Positions 18,324 through 26,423 of a stretch of 64,000 nucleotides of DNA are shown in pieces (the stretch's first letter is position 1; each line of letters opens with the position of its first letter). The stretch is from Shewanella vesiculosa (GTDB taxonomy: Bacteria > Pseudomonadota > Gammaproteobacteria > Enterobacterales > Shewanellaceae). Both the position numbers and the translations under genes were made by a program. The notes below the pieces were generated by a model. It saw only the letters and a list, made by a program, of their open reading frames with translations. It was not told the DNA's origin and made no database searches. The DNA is taken from positions 1,364,001-1,428,000 of the forward strand of contig NZ_CP073588.1 of the NCBI RefSeq assembly GCF_021560015.1, in the 5' to 3' direction.

Positions 18324-19846
18324 TTATTCTGCTTCACCTAAATCAACATTCCACGGCAGCAAATCAGTCATATCATCTAATGGTGCACGCTTGGGTAATT
18401 CCGTAAATAGATGACGGAAATAGTAGTAGGGATTCAAATCATTGGCACGGCAGGTCATCACCAGGCTATATAAGTTCGCACTGGCTTTAGCGCCACCCAC
18501 CGACGTCGAGAACATCCAATTTTTTCGTCCTGTGGTAAATGGCCTTATATCTCGCTCTGTAACATTATTATCAATACTGATATCCCCATCTTCAAGATAG
18601 GTCAGTAATTTGGGCCACTGATTTATGGTGTAAGTGATGGCTTTGCCCAATGCCCCTTTAGGTAAAACATGTTGGCTGTTCAGCCAAGCATAAAATTCAT
18701 TGAGGATAGGTTCGGCCTGTTGCGTTCTCAACTGTTGACGCGCTTGGGAAGTTAAGTGTTTTGCCTGTTTTTCTATCCCGTAAAGTTTGGCTATGTAACT
18801 GAGCGCTTTTTCGGGTTTACCTGCTTTTTTTGAAGGCGATGCTTTTTGAGCATCGGTAAATTTCCTTCTCGCATGTGCCATACAAGCGGCTTGAGTGACC
18901 TGTTCAAGCGTATTGTAAGCACTGTAGCCATCGGTCAGGAGGTAGCCTGAGTATCCCGTTAGGAAATCCTTTACACAGGCAGCGGCACGACTCGGTTGAT
19001 AGTCGTAAATAACCGCTGGGTTTTCTGCAAATTCACCACTGCGGTAAACCCACATGTACGACTTAGTTTCGGCTTTTCTGTCTTCTTCTCGAAGGACTTG
19101 TACCGTTGTTTCATCGGCACAAATCAGCTTTTCGCTCAGGAGCTTATCCTTCATTGCATCGATAATGACTTGGACTTTATCACCTAGCTGTACACACCAA
19201 TTTGCTAGCGTGCCTCTGCTTATATCAATTCCTGAGCGATTTAACATATCAACCTGGCGATACAGTGGTAATGCATCCACGTATTTAGCCGTGACAATAG
19301 CGGCAAACGTTTCAGCACTGCCCATGCTTTTAGGCAACATACTCGCAGGCTTAGGGGCCGTAATGACTTTATTGCTGACGTGTGTTTTTTCACATTGACG
19401 ACACGTGTATTTGGTACGCTCATGACGGATAACGCTGACTTTCTGTGGAATGATTTTGAGCTCTTCGCTGACTTCTTTTCCGCATTCATGAAGGGGTGTT
19501 TGGCAACATTCACAACAAGGGGCACTGAGTTCGTGCAGATAAACTTCACGCTCAAGCGCTTCAGGTAACGGTTTTCTGCCTGTTTTAGCCTTGCTCTTAT
19601 TTACGTTGGGCAACGCATGTTGCTGCTCAGCTTCGTTAAACGTGCCTTTGGCTACCTTTTCACTTTGTGATGAAAAACGTTTTGATTTACTTAAGTTGAG
19701 TTGTTCAATAAGCAGCTCAATTTGAGTTTGAAGCTCACTCACTTGCTCCTGCTTAGCTTGAAGCAATACTTTTGAGCATCATTCTCTTGCTGTAGTTGCA
19801 GCAACATAGCTTTGAGTTGTGCTATATCATCAGGTAGGTCAGTCAA
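18324..19846 (-). CDS. tnpC: IS66 transposase TnpC (one frameshift near the N-terminus)
   Basis: The DDE transposase of the element. From 19766 leftward, 480 residues are open: a leucine-rich coiled coil (QVSELQTQIELLIEQLNLSK), a zinc-finger-like region with paired cysteines (CCECCQTPLHECG, then YTCRQCEK), the DDE core (LICADETTV, LLTDGYSAY, DNNVTERDIRPF) and a C-terminal segment. The frame continues upstream to a TTG at 19846 if one base is added in the AAAA run near 19775; the total is then 507 residues, the normal family length. A single-base loss in a homopolymer could be real or a sequencing error. Confidence 0.9.
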
Positions 19847-19936
19847 GGTGGCTCAGGGCTTAAAAGGTTATCAATATCCTTAGTCTGACAGCGAAAAATG
19901 ATCGTTCAAGTAAAAATTTGCGATCAACATTCGCCG

Positions 19937-20281
19937 TCACACTTCAAGTCCAAATATGGGTCGATGCGCCTTAGGATTATCTAAGGTTAATCCCGATAAT
20001 AGCCACTGTAATTGCTGCTTGCTGATATGAACTGCGCCATCACATTTAGGCACCGGCCACTTAAAGTGGCCTTTTTCGAGGCGGCGATAATAAAGCCAAA
20101 ATCCATTGGTATCCCAAAATAATATTTTGAGCTTATCGCGGTGTCGATTACAAAAGATAAACCAGGCCTGGCTAAAGGGGTCCATTTCAAGTGTGTCTGC
20201 GACGATTAATGATAATCCATCAATCGACTTTCTCATGTCGGTGACACCGGACACTAAATACACGTTACCAGTGGGAGTCAT
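19937..20281 (-). CDS. tnpB: IS66 accessory protein TnpB
   Basis: A 114-residue IS66 Orf2 protein with the family core VYLVSGVTDMRKSIDGLSLI, FCNRHRDKLKILFWDTNGFW and LYYRRLEKGHFKWP. The start at 20281 is set by an ATGA overlap with the tnpA stop, indicating translational coupling. It is needed for transposition, but its biochemical role is not settled. Confidence 0.93.
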   Translation of the reverse strand: MTPTGNVYLVSGVTDMRKSIDGLSLIVADTLEMDPFSQAWFIFCNRHRDKLKILFWDTNGFWLYYRRLEKGHFKWPVPKCDGAVHISKQQLQWLLSGLTLDNPKAHRPIFGLEV

Positions 20282-20568
20282 TGTAGTGCTGCAACCCAAT
20301 GTTTGATTTGTGTTTGACTGAGCATCGAAGGGAGTTCAGCGCGAATACCGTTAGGTAATAATAGCACCACGACATCAGTGCTTTCCTGGTCAAAGACAAT
20401 GGGCTGAACATGTTGCTTGGCCTCTTTACTGTTGAGTTTTTTGACCCAATAGTAAAGTGTTTGATAGTGGATTGACCGCTCAGTACAAAATTGTTTAATC
20501 GGTAAATGGCTTTGTTTGAACTCAGTCAGTATTTGAGTCCAGTGGTCATGTTTTTGCGATTGATTCAT
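20278..20568 (-). CDS. tnpA: IS66 accessory protein TnpA
   Basis: A 96-residue small protein with a helix-turn-helix (FKQSHLPIKQFCTERSIHYQ, TLYYWVKKL), the first gene of IS66 elements. The ATG at 20568 has an ideal AAAGGAGGT site 3-5 nt upstream, better than an upstream in-frame start at 20592. It overlaps tnpB by 4 bp. Confidence 0.9.
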   Translation of the reverse strand: MNQSQKHDHWTQILTEFKQSHLPIKQFCTERSIHYQTLYYWVKKLNSKEAKQHVQPIVFDQESTDVVVLLLPNGIRAELPSMLSQTQIKHWVAALQ

Positions 20569-20642
20569 AGCACCTCCTTTGTAAAGAAGCACTATGCCAA
20601 AAGCTGATTTTTATTGGTATGTGGGGTTAATTGACCGCTTAC

Positions 20643-20650
20643 GTTACAAA
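20643..20650. repeat. Target-site duplication of the IS66 element, right copy
   Basis: GTTACAAA, identical to 18290-18297. Read leftward it contains the TAA stop of the SDR gene, so the insertion was neutral for the SDR protein. Confidence 0.92.
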
Positions 20651-21390
20651 GATTGAGCCGTCGGTCTAAAAATAATTTCATTTACATCAACATACTCTGG
20701 TTGGCTAATTGCAAACGTAACCATATCTGCAAAGCTAGAAGCTGGGATCCCTACTTGGCCGACATAATCTTGGTTGGCACTTTGCACTTCTTTATCACTA
20801 ATATGCTCAAGTAACTCAGTTTTGACGGCGCCAGGGCTAATTAAAGTCGTACGGATATTGTGTGGCGTGACTTCTTGTCTTAAACCATCGGTTAATGCGC
20901 GAACAGCAAATTTGGTTGCAGAATAGACCGATGATGCAGGGAAAATGAGATGAGCTGCGACCGATGCTGTGTTAATTATGTGTCCAGCTTTCTGTTCTAT
21001 CATATGCGGCAGTGCAGCAGCGATACCGTATAGAACACCTTTTATATTAACATCAATCATCTGATCCCATTCATCCACTTTGACACTTTCAAACATCGAA
21101 AGAGGCATAACTCCAGCGTTGTTGATAAGAACATCAATGCGTCCGAATGTGTTAATTGCCGCATCAACTAAGTTTTTAACATCGTTTTTGTTGGTTACGT
21201 CAGTTGCCAGAGCGAGTGCTTCACCACCTTTTGCTTTAATCTCTGAAACCAATTGTTCTATGCGATCAGCGCGGCGAGCACCGAGAACGACTTTGGCTCC
21301 CATAGAAGCAAGGTGACGCGCTGCAGCTTCGCCCATACCGCTTGATGCTCCAGTAATTACGATGACTTTGTTCTCTACGTTATTGCTCAT
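20644..21390 (-). CDS. Short-chain dehydrogenase/reductase (native copy)
   Basis: A 248-residue classical SDR: cofactor motif TGASSGMG (residues 14-21), Arg-Arg after beta2 (GARRADR, favouring NADP), NNAGVMP, the catalytic Ser region INTASVAAH, YSATK and ISPGAVKTEL. Substrate unknown; relatives are annotated as carbonyl or clavaldehyde-type reductases. It is clearly related along its length to the GC-rich SDR at 28539-29276 (shared [20 protein letters not shown]), so the window has two versions of one enzyme. The stop is inside the IS66 target duplication. Confidence 0.88.
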   Translation of the reverse strand: MSNNVENKVIVITGASSGMGEAAARHLASMGAKVVLGARRADRIEQLVSEIKAKGGEALALATDVTNKNDVKNLVDAAINTFGRIDVLINNAGVMPLSMFESVKVDEWDQMIDVNIKGVLYGIAAALPHMIEQKAGHIINTASVAAHLIFPASSVYSATKFAVRALTDGLRQEVTPHNIRTTLISPGAVKTELLEHISDKEVQSANQDYVGQVGIPASSFADMVTFAISQPEYVDVNEIIFRPTAQSL

Positions 21391-21643
21391 TTTAAATCCT
21401 TAACATTTGCAGTTTAAAAATTAGGGTTGTTGTTAATGTAAACTTGGTTCTCAACAGTAATAGCCAACGACCTCATGACCATAAGTAACCTGCTGTTGTG
21501 TATTAGCATTTCTAACGCGATAGCTGAATTTAACGATACCAGTACAATTTTATTAGCTAGCTGTCGCGTATTGCTCATTAACTACTTTTTTCTTTCCAGA
21601 TAACATTTCCACCCTCTTTTTGAGGATGTAATAACAAGGTGTT

Positions 21644-21890
21644 TTATCGCAGCATCAGCTGTAGCCCCATGCCACTGTAATTCGTGACGTCATTTTCTGG
21701 GAATAACATATCGACGTTAACTTGGCCGCTAAAAAGGAGGTCTGGGCCTTGAAACGATTGATGGTCTTTTGAATGATTAGCTGTCTGTTCTGTATTAGTA
21801 TCGGCTTCAGCATTGGCGGTCGATATCACTTCCAAACTATTGAGTAATTTAGCTTTTACAGTCGATGAAATATTTTTTTCATGAAATGGC
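21644..21890 (-). pseudogene. Cupin-domain protein, truncated N-terminal remnant
   Basis: Read leftward, residues FQGPDLLFSGQVNVDMLFPE followed by NDVTNYSG match the beginning of small exported cupins of the type found next to carboxymuconolactone-decarboxylase-like proteins. The frame then ends (GMGLQLMLR, stop) before any cupin metal-binding His, so the barrel is missing. The N-terminus probably begins with ATG near 21885 (MKKN) but needs one more A in an A7 run to reach this frame. Position directly downstream of the CMD gene supports the assignment. Confidence 0.6.
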
Positions 21891-21947
21891 CTCCTGATTA
21901 AACGATAGAATTAGGGTTAAATAAATCTTTGTCGAGTCTGTTATACC

Positions 21948-22598
21948 TTATTGAGTGTCAAGCACAGAGTTAAGTACTTGCAGTGCATTTGCGGCAATCT
22001 GAGGGCCGCAATATTTTTCAATAATGTGAATAAATTCGTTGAGCTGACTGACAGATACATGGTTATTCATACTAAAGGTGTAGTGAGCACTTAACTGGTT
22101 ATTTACACCATTTAAATTAGCCAAAGCTGCTATTGTGGCAATTTCTCGCTGCTTCCAGCTTAAGGAATCTCGTTCGAAAATATCGCCGAACAGGTGAGCT
22201 TTCAAGTAAGTATCAATTTCAGGCGAGAATTCAAATAATGGCCCTTTAACTTCAGCACCAATTAGCTTGGTCTGGTTCTCAGTACCGAACTCGAGGCTGG
22301 TTCGGTCTGTAGGTAAAGGCTTAGGCTCAGAGCCGACAATGTCAGTCATGCCAGTTTTTTTCCGGTCATCCACAACACTCATAAACGCAGAAAGTCCATT
22401 TAAACTGCGGGGGAAGCCTGCATAGGCATACATCTGAACCAGGATTGCTTTAATTTCGTTGATCGTTAAGCCGGCATCCAAACCTTCATGTAAACTGACT
22501 TGTAACTTTTCTATATCACCGCTTGCAGTAAATGCCGCGATTGGAATAATGGCTTGCTCTGAAGGTTCAAGCGAGTCTGTTACTGACGCTATATTCAT
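21948..22598 (-). CDS. Carboxymuconolactone decarboxylase/AhpD-like protein, probably exported
   Basis: A 216-residue protein with two CMD-like helical repeats: IPIAAFTASGDIEKLQVSLH, EGLDAGLTINEIKAILVQMY and AYAGFPRSLNGL; then LSWKQREIATIAALANLNGV and AHYTFSMNNHVSVSQLNEFI. The usual redox CxxC of AhpD is not visible. Upstream, a different reading of the same strand gives FRKVSFLTINLTAILFMNIA, a signal-peptide-like segment that joins this frame. An ATG near 22667 would reach it with one extra T in a T5 run, so the true start may be about 23 residues upstream. It is probably paired with the broken cupin downstream. Confidence 0.75.
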   Translation of the reverse strand: MNIASVTDSLEPSEQAIIPIAAFTASGDIEKLQVSLHEGLDAGLTINEIKAILVQMYAYAGFPRSLNGLSAFMSVVDDRKKTGMTDIVGSEPKPLPTDRTSLEFGTENQTKLIGAEVKGPLFEFSPEIDTYLKAHLFGDIFERDSLSWKQREIATIAALANLNGVNNQLSAHYTFSMNNHVSVSQLNEFIHIIEKYCGPQIAANALQVLNSVLDTQ

Positions 22599-22669
22599 AA
22601 ATAAAATCGCTGTTAAATTGATGGTAAGGAAAGAGACTTTTCTGAAAAATAATCAAATAAATCATCTAA

Positions 22670-23171
22670 GTTAGCTGCTCAATTTTGATGTGATTAACTT
22701 ATCATTTATATTTGCTGAACTATTGCCTATAGTTTTTTTATCATTGCCTATTCCTGCATATAAAATAATATGGCAACTTTTGCCTCTATGAGTTAGCTTT
22801 GTTTTCAGTTTTGGCATTGAATAAGTGGTAATGTCGGTGGTTTGTGGTGGTCATTAATGTCATTGGCTGTTTTGGTCCTGGCAGAAGTACAATGCCTTAA
22901 GTGTGAACATCTATTTTTGCTAAGGTTTATAAAATCAGCGCTACTAGCCTAGCAATAGCTAAAGTTGCCTAATCATTTTATTTAAAAACGCCATCAGTCG
23001 GAGTCAATAGCACTTAATGGTAGTTAGTCTCTGTAAAATGAACAAAAATATAAACCGGTTGATGGATTTGATTTGTACTAATAGCCTAGTGCTTTAATCA
23101 GCGCGATTAGCTTATGCAAATTCCAAATGTTAAAACTAAACATTACGATATATATTGCCACTAGGATGATG
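22670..23171. other. Intergenic region between divergent CMD and AraC genes
   Basis: About 500 bases, AT-rich, with no coding frame I can support. It separates divergently transcribed genes and should hold both promoters and any AraC-type binding sites. I see no clear repeated operator. Confidence 0.5.
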
Positions 23172-24101
23172 ATGAACGGTTCACAAAGTAGAGTTGCCAA
23201 TACTGAAAAGCTGGCGAGACAAATTGATAAATGGATGGAAAAAGGCGTTAACCAGGTCGAGACTAAAATTCCAGGATTGAAATTAACCCGATGGCCATCT
23301 ACTACCGCGCCAACGAGTTATATTCATCACCCGAGTGTTTGTTTAATTGCTCAAGGTAAGAAGCGTGTTCTATTAGGTGATGAAAGTTATATTTATGACG
23401 CCAATCATTTTCTTGTTTCATCTGTTGGCTTGCCGGTCATTGCTAATATTATGCAAGCAAGCGATGAGCATCCTTATCTCGGGCTGGTTATGGAGCTGGA
23501 TCTACAAATTATTTCAGAGCTGATTGCTGAAAATAAGAATTTGTTTTCCTACGATAAAAAGACCACAAAAGGGATTGCCGTTGGACAACTTTCTGAGTCG
23601 CTATTAAACGCATTCACTCGACTAATAGATCTGTTGGATGAGAGCGATAATATAGGAGCTTTAGCACCCATAATTCAAAGAGAAATCTTCTTTCGTCTTT
23701 TGACAACAGAGCAAGGTATCCTGCTTAATCAAATCGTCACAACTCAGAGCCACAGCTACCAAATATCTAAAGCAATTGATTGGCTCAGAAATAACTTTTT
23801 TAAACCATTAAGCGTAAGTGATCTAGCCGATTACAGTGGAATGAGTCAATCTGCATTTTACAGTCATTTTCGTTCAGTGACGGCTATGACGCCTCTACAA
23901 TTTCAGAAAAGTTTACGTTTGAATGAAGCTCGTCGTTTAATGTTAACCGAAAACTTAGATGCGACGACGACAACATACAAAGTTGGCTACGAAAGCCCCT
24001 CTCAATTCAGTCGAGAATACCGCCGTTTTTTTGGTGAGTCTCCATTAAAAGATACAAAAGCATTGCGCGAAACTGGACTGCCTCAAGAAGCAAAGGCTTA
24101 A
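23172..24101 (+). CDS. AraC-family regulator (AraC_N type, YqhC-like)
   Basis: A 309-residue regulator. The N-terminal half is the AraC_N domain (KLTRWPSTTAPTSYIHHPSV, CLIAQGKKRVLLGDESYIYD), and the C-terminal half has two helix-turn-helices (LSVSDLADYSGMSQSAFYSH, YKVGYESPSQFSREYRRFFG). Three consecutive ATGs occur at 23166-23174; the last has TAGGA at suitable distance. AraC_N proteins such as YqhC activate aldehyde-reductase genes when they sense electrophiles. Its place at the head of the SDR/AKR/hydrolase/exporter block supports the same role here; this is inference. Confidence 0.85.
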   Translation: MNGSQSRVANTEKLARQIDKWMEKGVNQVETKIPGLKLTRWPSTTAPTSYIHHPSVCLIAQGKKRVLLGDESYIYDANHFLVSSVGLPVIANIMQASDEHPYLGLVMELDLQIISELIAENKNLFSYDKKTTKGIAVGQLSESLLNAFTRLIDLLDESDNIGALAPIIQREIFFRLLTTEQGILLNQIVTTQSHSYQISKAIDWLRNNFFKPLSVSDLADYSGMSQSAFYSHFRSVTAMTPLQFQKSLRLNEARRLMLTENLDATTTTYKVGYESPSQFSREYRRFFGESPLKDTKALRETGLPQEAKA

Positions 24102-24212
24102 AGAAAAAGAACCAAAAAGACTAGGTTTAACTTAACTTAACAATGTGTACTTCTTGCACTAACCTATTCTTTTTCAATGATAAAATTGGTTTTATTAATA
24201 GCGATATTCCCA

Positions 24213-24285
24213 TATTTTGCTAGCCCACGATTGCTATTGACACATATTTTTAGCTTAACAAATCATACCAAACTCCCCCTCGGAA
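24213..24285 (+). pseudogene. nth: Short nth fragment, copy 3
   Basis: About 70 bases align with nth copy 1 from TTTTGGTTGGCCAACCATTG onward: TTTTGCTAGCCCACGATTGC, then ATTGACACATATTTTTAGCT and TAACAAATCATACCAAACT. This covers the region coding for PTIAVDTHIF..ANRTK but with substitutions and a 2-base gap. It ends before the iron-sulfur loop. Its left edge coincides with that of copy 1. It is the most decayed of the three. Confidence 0.6.
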
Positions 24286-24386
24286 ATAGAGAAACATCAA
24301 CGTGCTCATAGTTACGCCAGTCGCCGCGCAAACTCAGCTTGTGACATCTTTAACGTTGGGAGAATAACATCGGGTGATGACGGCGT

Positions 24387-24425
24387 AAAAAGCTCTGTTG
24401 TCCGCAACATATACTGAGCTTTTTT
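24387..24425 (+). terminator. Intrinsic-terminator-like hairpin
   Basis: AAAAAGCTC and GAGCTTTTT form a 9-bp outer stem, with an inner TGTTG/CAACA stem, followed by a T on the rightward strand. It lies 285 bp after the AraC gene and 200 bp before the MscS gene, and is symmetrical enough to act on both strands. Confidence 0.55.
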
Positions 24426-24626
24426 AGGTAATAGACGACAGCGCGCTGACTTTCACTCCCTCAAGGATAGTAAAGAGATGTTAGTATGGAAAATATGAGG
24501 CTACATGGATTTTCATTTTGTCAAAAATGTCGTTTTATTTTACCTCTCCTCGACACTCGAAAAGCTCAATACATGGGCTGTATCTGCATTAAAGAACGAT
24601 GATAAATAATAGTGGGAATAATATTA

Positions 24627-25589
24627 ATGGACCTCTCTGTATTAGACAAATTCTGGCAGCTAATTAACGAAAAATTACAAGGCTGGCTAGAAGCTGGCAT
24701 TAAACACTTGCCAAACTTTATAGTCGCCTTTCTCTTAGCCATGTTTTTTGGCTTACTGGCTAAATATGTTGGTAGAGTCGTTCGAAAAGTGCTTCATAAA
24801 GCCTTAGAGTCTGAACAAATTGCCGATCTACTTTCATCAATAATCAAGATGCTGGTGTTGTTGACAGGGCTATTTATCGCTCTAGAGTTTTTGGGGTTAA
24901 CCGGCACCGTAACGTCACTCTTAGCTGGCGCAGGTATTATTGGCCTAGCGCTTGGTTTTGCTTTTCAAGACATGGCAGAGAATCTTATTGCTGGTATTGC
25001 TATGGGTATTCGTAAGCCATTTCAAATTGGCGATGTGGTTGAGGCAGGAGATGTATTCGGCACAGTAAAAACCATTAATTTGCGTAACACATTAGTCGAA
25101 ACGTTTTTTGGCCAAATAGAAGTGATTCCAAATAAAATCTTATTTCGAAACGTACTCACTAATTATACGGTTACAGGGGTCAGGCGAATCGAAGTGCCCG
25201 TTGGTATTTCTTACGCAGACGACCCACAAAAGGCCGCTGAAGCTATCGAAGAAGCGATAAACGCCTGTGATTTTGTTATCAAAAAAGAACAAACTGCCGT
25301 ATTTGCTAAGGGGTTTGCAGACAGCAGTATAAACTTAGTGGTCTGGTTCTGGATCGATTACCCAGGCGACACTGGCTTTATGAAAGCTCGACATACTGCG
25401 GTGGTAGAAATTAAAAAAGCGCTAGAAAAAGCTGATATCTTAATTCCCTTTCCTATCAGAACATTGGATTTTGGCGCCAAAGGCGGTGAAAAGCTCAATA
25501 CTATGTTGTCGGAAACAAAGTCAGAAGAAACGTCAGAAGAAAAATCAGCAGACTCACAGAAGTCATCATCGTCTGAAAATGAAAAGTAA
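24627..25589 (+). CDS. MscS-family small-conductance mechanosensitive channel
   Basis: A 320-residue inner-membrane channel. Helix 1 (LPNFIVAFLLAMFFGLLAKY), helix 2 (IIKMLVLLTGLFIALEFLGL) and the pore helix with small residues (GAGIIGLALGFAFQDMAENL) precede the beta domain (GDVVEAGDVFGTVKTINLRN) and mixed C-terminal domain. It releases solutes on hypo-osmotic shock. The last about 30 residues are Ser/Glu/Lys-rich and probably disordered. The start at 24627 (MDLSVLDK) has GGGA about 10 nt upstream; a GTG at 24612 is less likely. Confidence 0.9.
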   Translation: MDLSVLDKFWQLINEKLQGWLEAGIKHLPNFIVAFLLAMFFGLLAKYVGRVVRKVLHKALESEQIADLLSSIIKMLVLLTGLFIALEFLGLTGTVTSLLAGAGIIGLALGFAFQDMAENLIAGIAMGIRKPFQIGDVVEAGDVFGTVKTINLRNTLVETFFGQIEVIPNKILFRNVLTNYTVTGVRRIEVPVGISYADDPQKAAEAIEEAINACDFVIKKEQTAVFAKGFADSSINLVVWFWIDYPGDTGFMKARHTAVVEIKKALEKADILIPFPIRTLDFGAKGGEKLNTMLSETKSEETSEEKSADSQKSSSSENEK

Positions 25590-25647
25590 TCTCAGGGATT
25601 AGAGACACTTTCATTAACTAAACGTCAGCTTGTCGCATCGGTCTAAT

Positions 25648-25854
25648 TTAATTAGATTGCCAAAAATGTTGAAGGTCGGCAGATCGCTCCTGGCGTTCTG
25701 GAAAAAGAGCCGACCATCGGCTTTTGCTACTAATACACTTATTGTTCCAGGCGGCTTGAAGCTCGGTAACACTCAGATAACCGACGTTCAAGTTTTCTCT
25801 GGGATGTAAATATAAGCGCATAATCAGCGCTCGAATAGGCTTATATTGAGTCAT
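25648..25854 (-). CDS. Small hypothetical protein (68 aa)
   Basis: An open frame of 68 codons convergent with the MscS gene. The product is basic, has no membrane segment and begins MTQYKPIRALIMRLYLHP. I do not recognise it, and no strong ribosome site precedes it. It may be a remnant or non-coding. Confidence 0.25.
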   Translation of the reverse strand: MTQYKPIRALIMRLYLHPRENLNVGYLSVTELQAAWNNKCISSKSRWSALFPERQERSADLQHFWQSN

Positions 25855-26423
25855 CGAATGTGCACATTTGCCATTACTGATCCGACATATAACATAATTA
25901 TTGGACTGAATACTTTCGAGAGTCTAGTGGTTCACTTAATCTTTTCCTGCCACACAGGAAAAACATATCAAGCGGTCAAAGATAAACTATGTTGCTGGCA
26001 TTACAGCAAGTGGGTCAATGCCAACGTCACCGCTCATTTCAGCGCCAAGCAATTTACTGCCGCCTATGCGAGTCCCCTCACAACAAGATATCGCCTGGGG
26101 AATTAGCACCATCAAATTTGTTCTCTGGCCGCCGCATTCTTACAGAAAAGGGGGAAAACCAACATACCTGCCTAGCGCTCTTTAGTCGATTGACTTGTTC
26201 CAACATAGGGTTCAATGACCCTCAAGCCAACACACCAGACCATGCTGAATCGATCAAGTATGTGCTTTTTTCTTTGGGCCATTTTTCCACTACCAGCAGG
26301 AGCTCGGCGTTGTTTACAACACGGTAGTGTTGGCAAGCGAACAGACAGATCCCGCCAACGGACTGATAATACACCAAAGCTAGCGCCAACGGCGTTTACC
26401 CATCAGACTCGGAAGGAGCAACC
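25855..26423. other. Gene-poor transition into the GC-rich block
   Basis: About 570 bases without a supportable gene. Base composition rises toward the right end, where GGAAGGAGC precedes the dehydrogenase ATG. The left boundary of the acquired block lies somewhere in here; no inverted repeat or integrase was seen. Confidence 0.45.

Larger units (their letters stand above)
18298..20642 (-). mobile_element. IS66-family insertion sequence, 2345 bp
   Basis: The ends are inverted repeats beginning GTAAGCGGTCAATGAAC (left) and GTAAGCGGTCAATTAAC (right, reversed). GTAAGCGGTCAAT is the hallmark terminus of this family. The element carries the standard tnpA-tnpB-tnpC trio reading leftward and is bounded by identical 8-bp duplications. 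It landed right at the SDR stop codon without damaging it. The tnpC frame is shifted by one base, so it may be immobile unless that is an assembly error. Confidence 0.95.
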
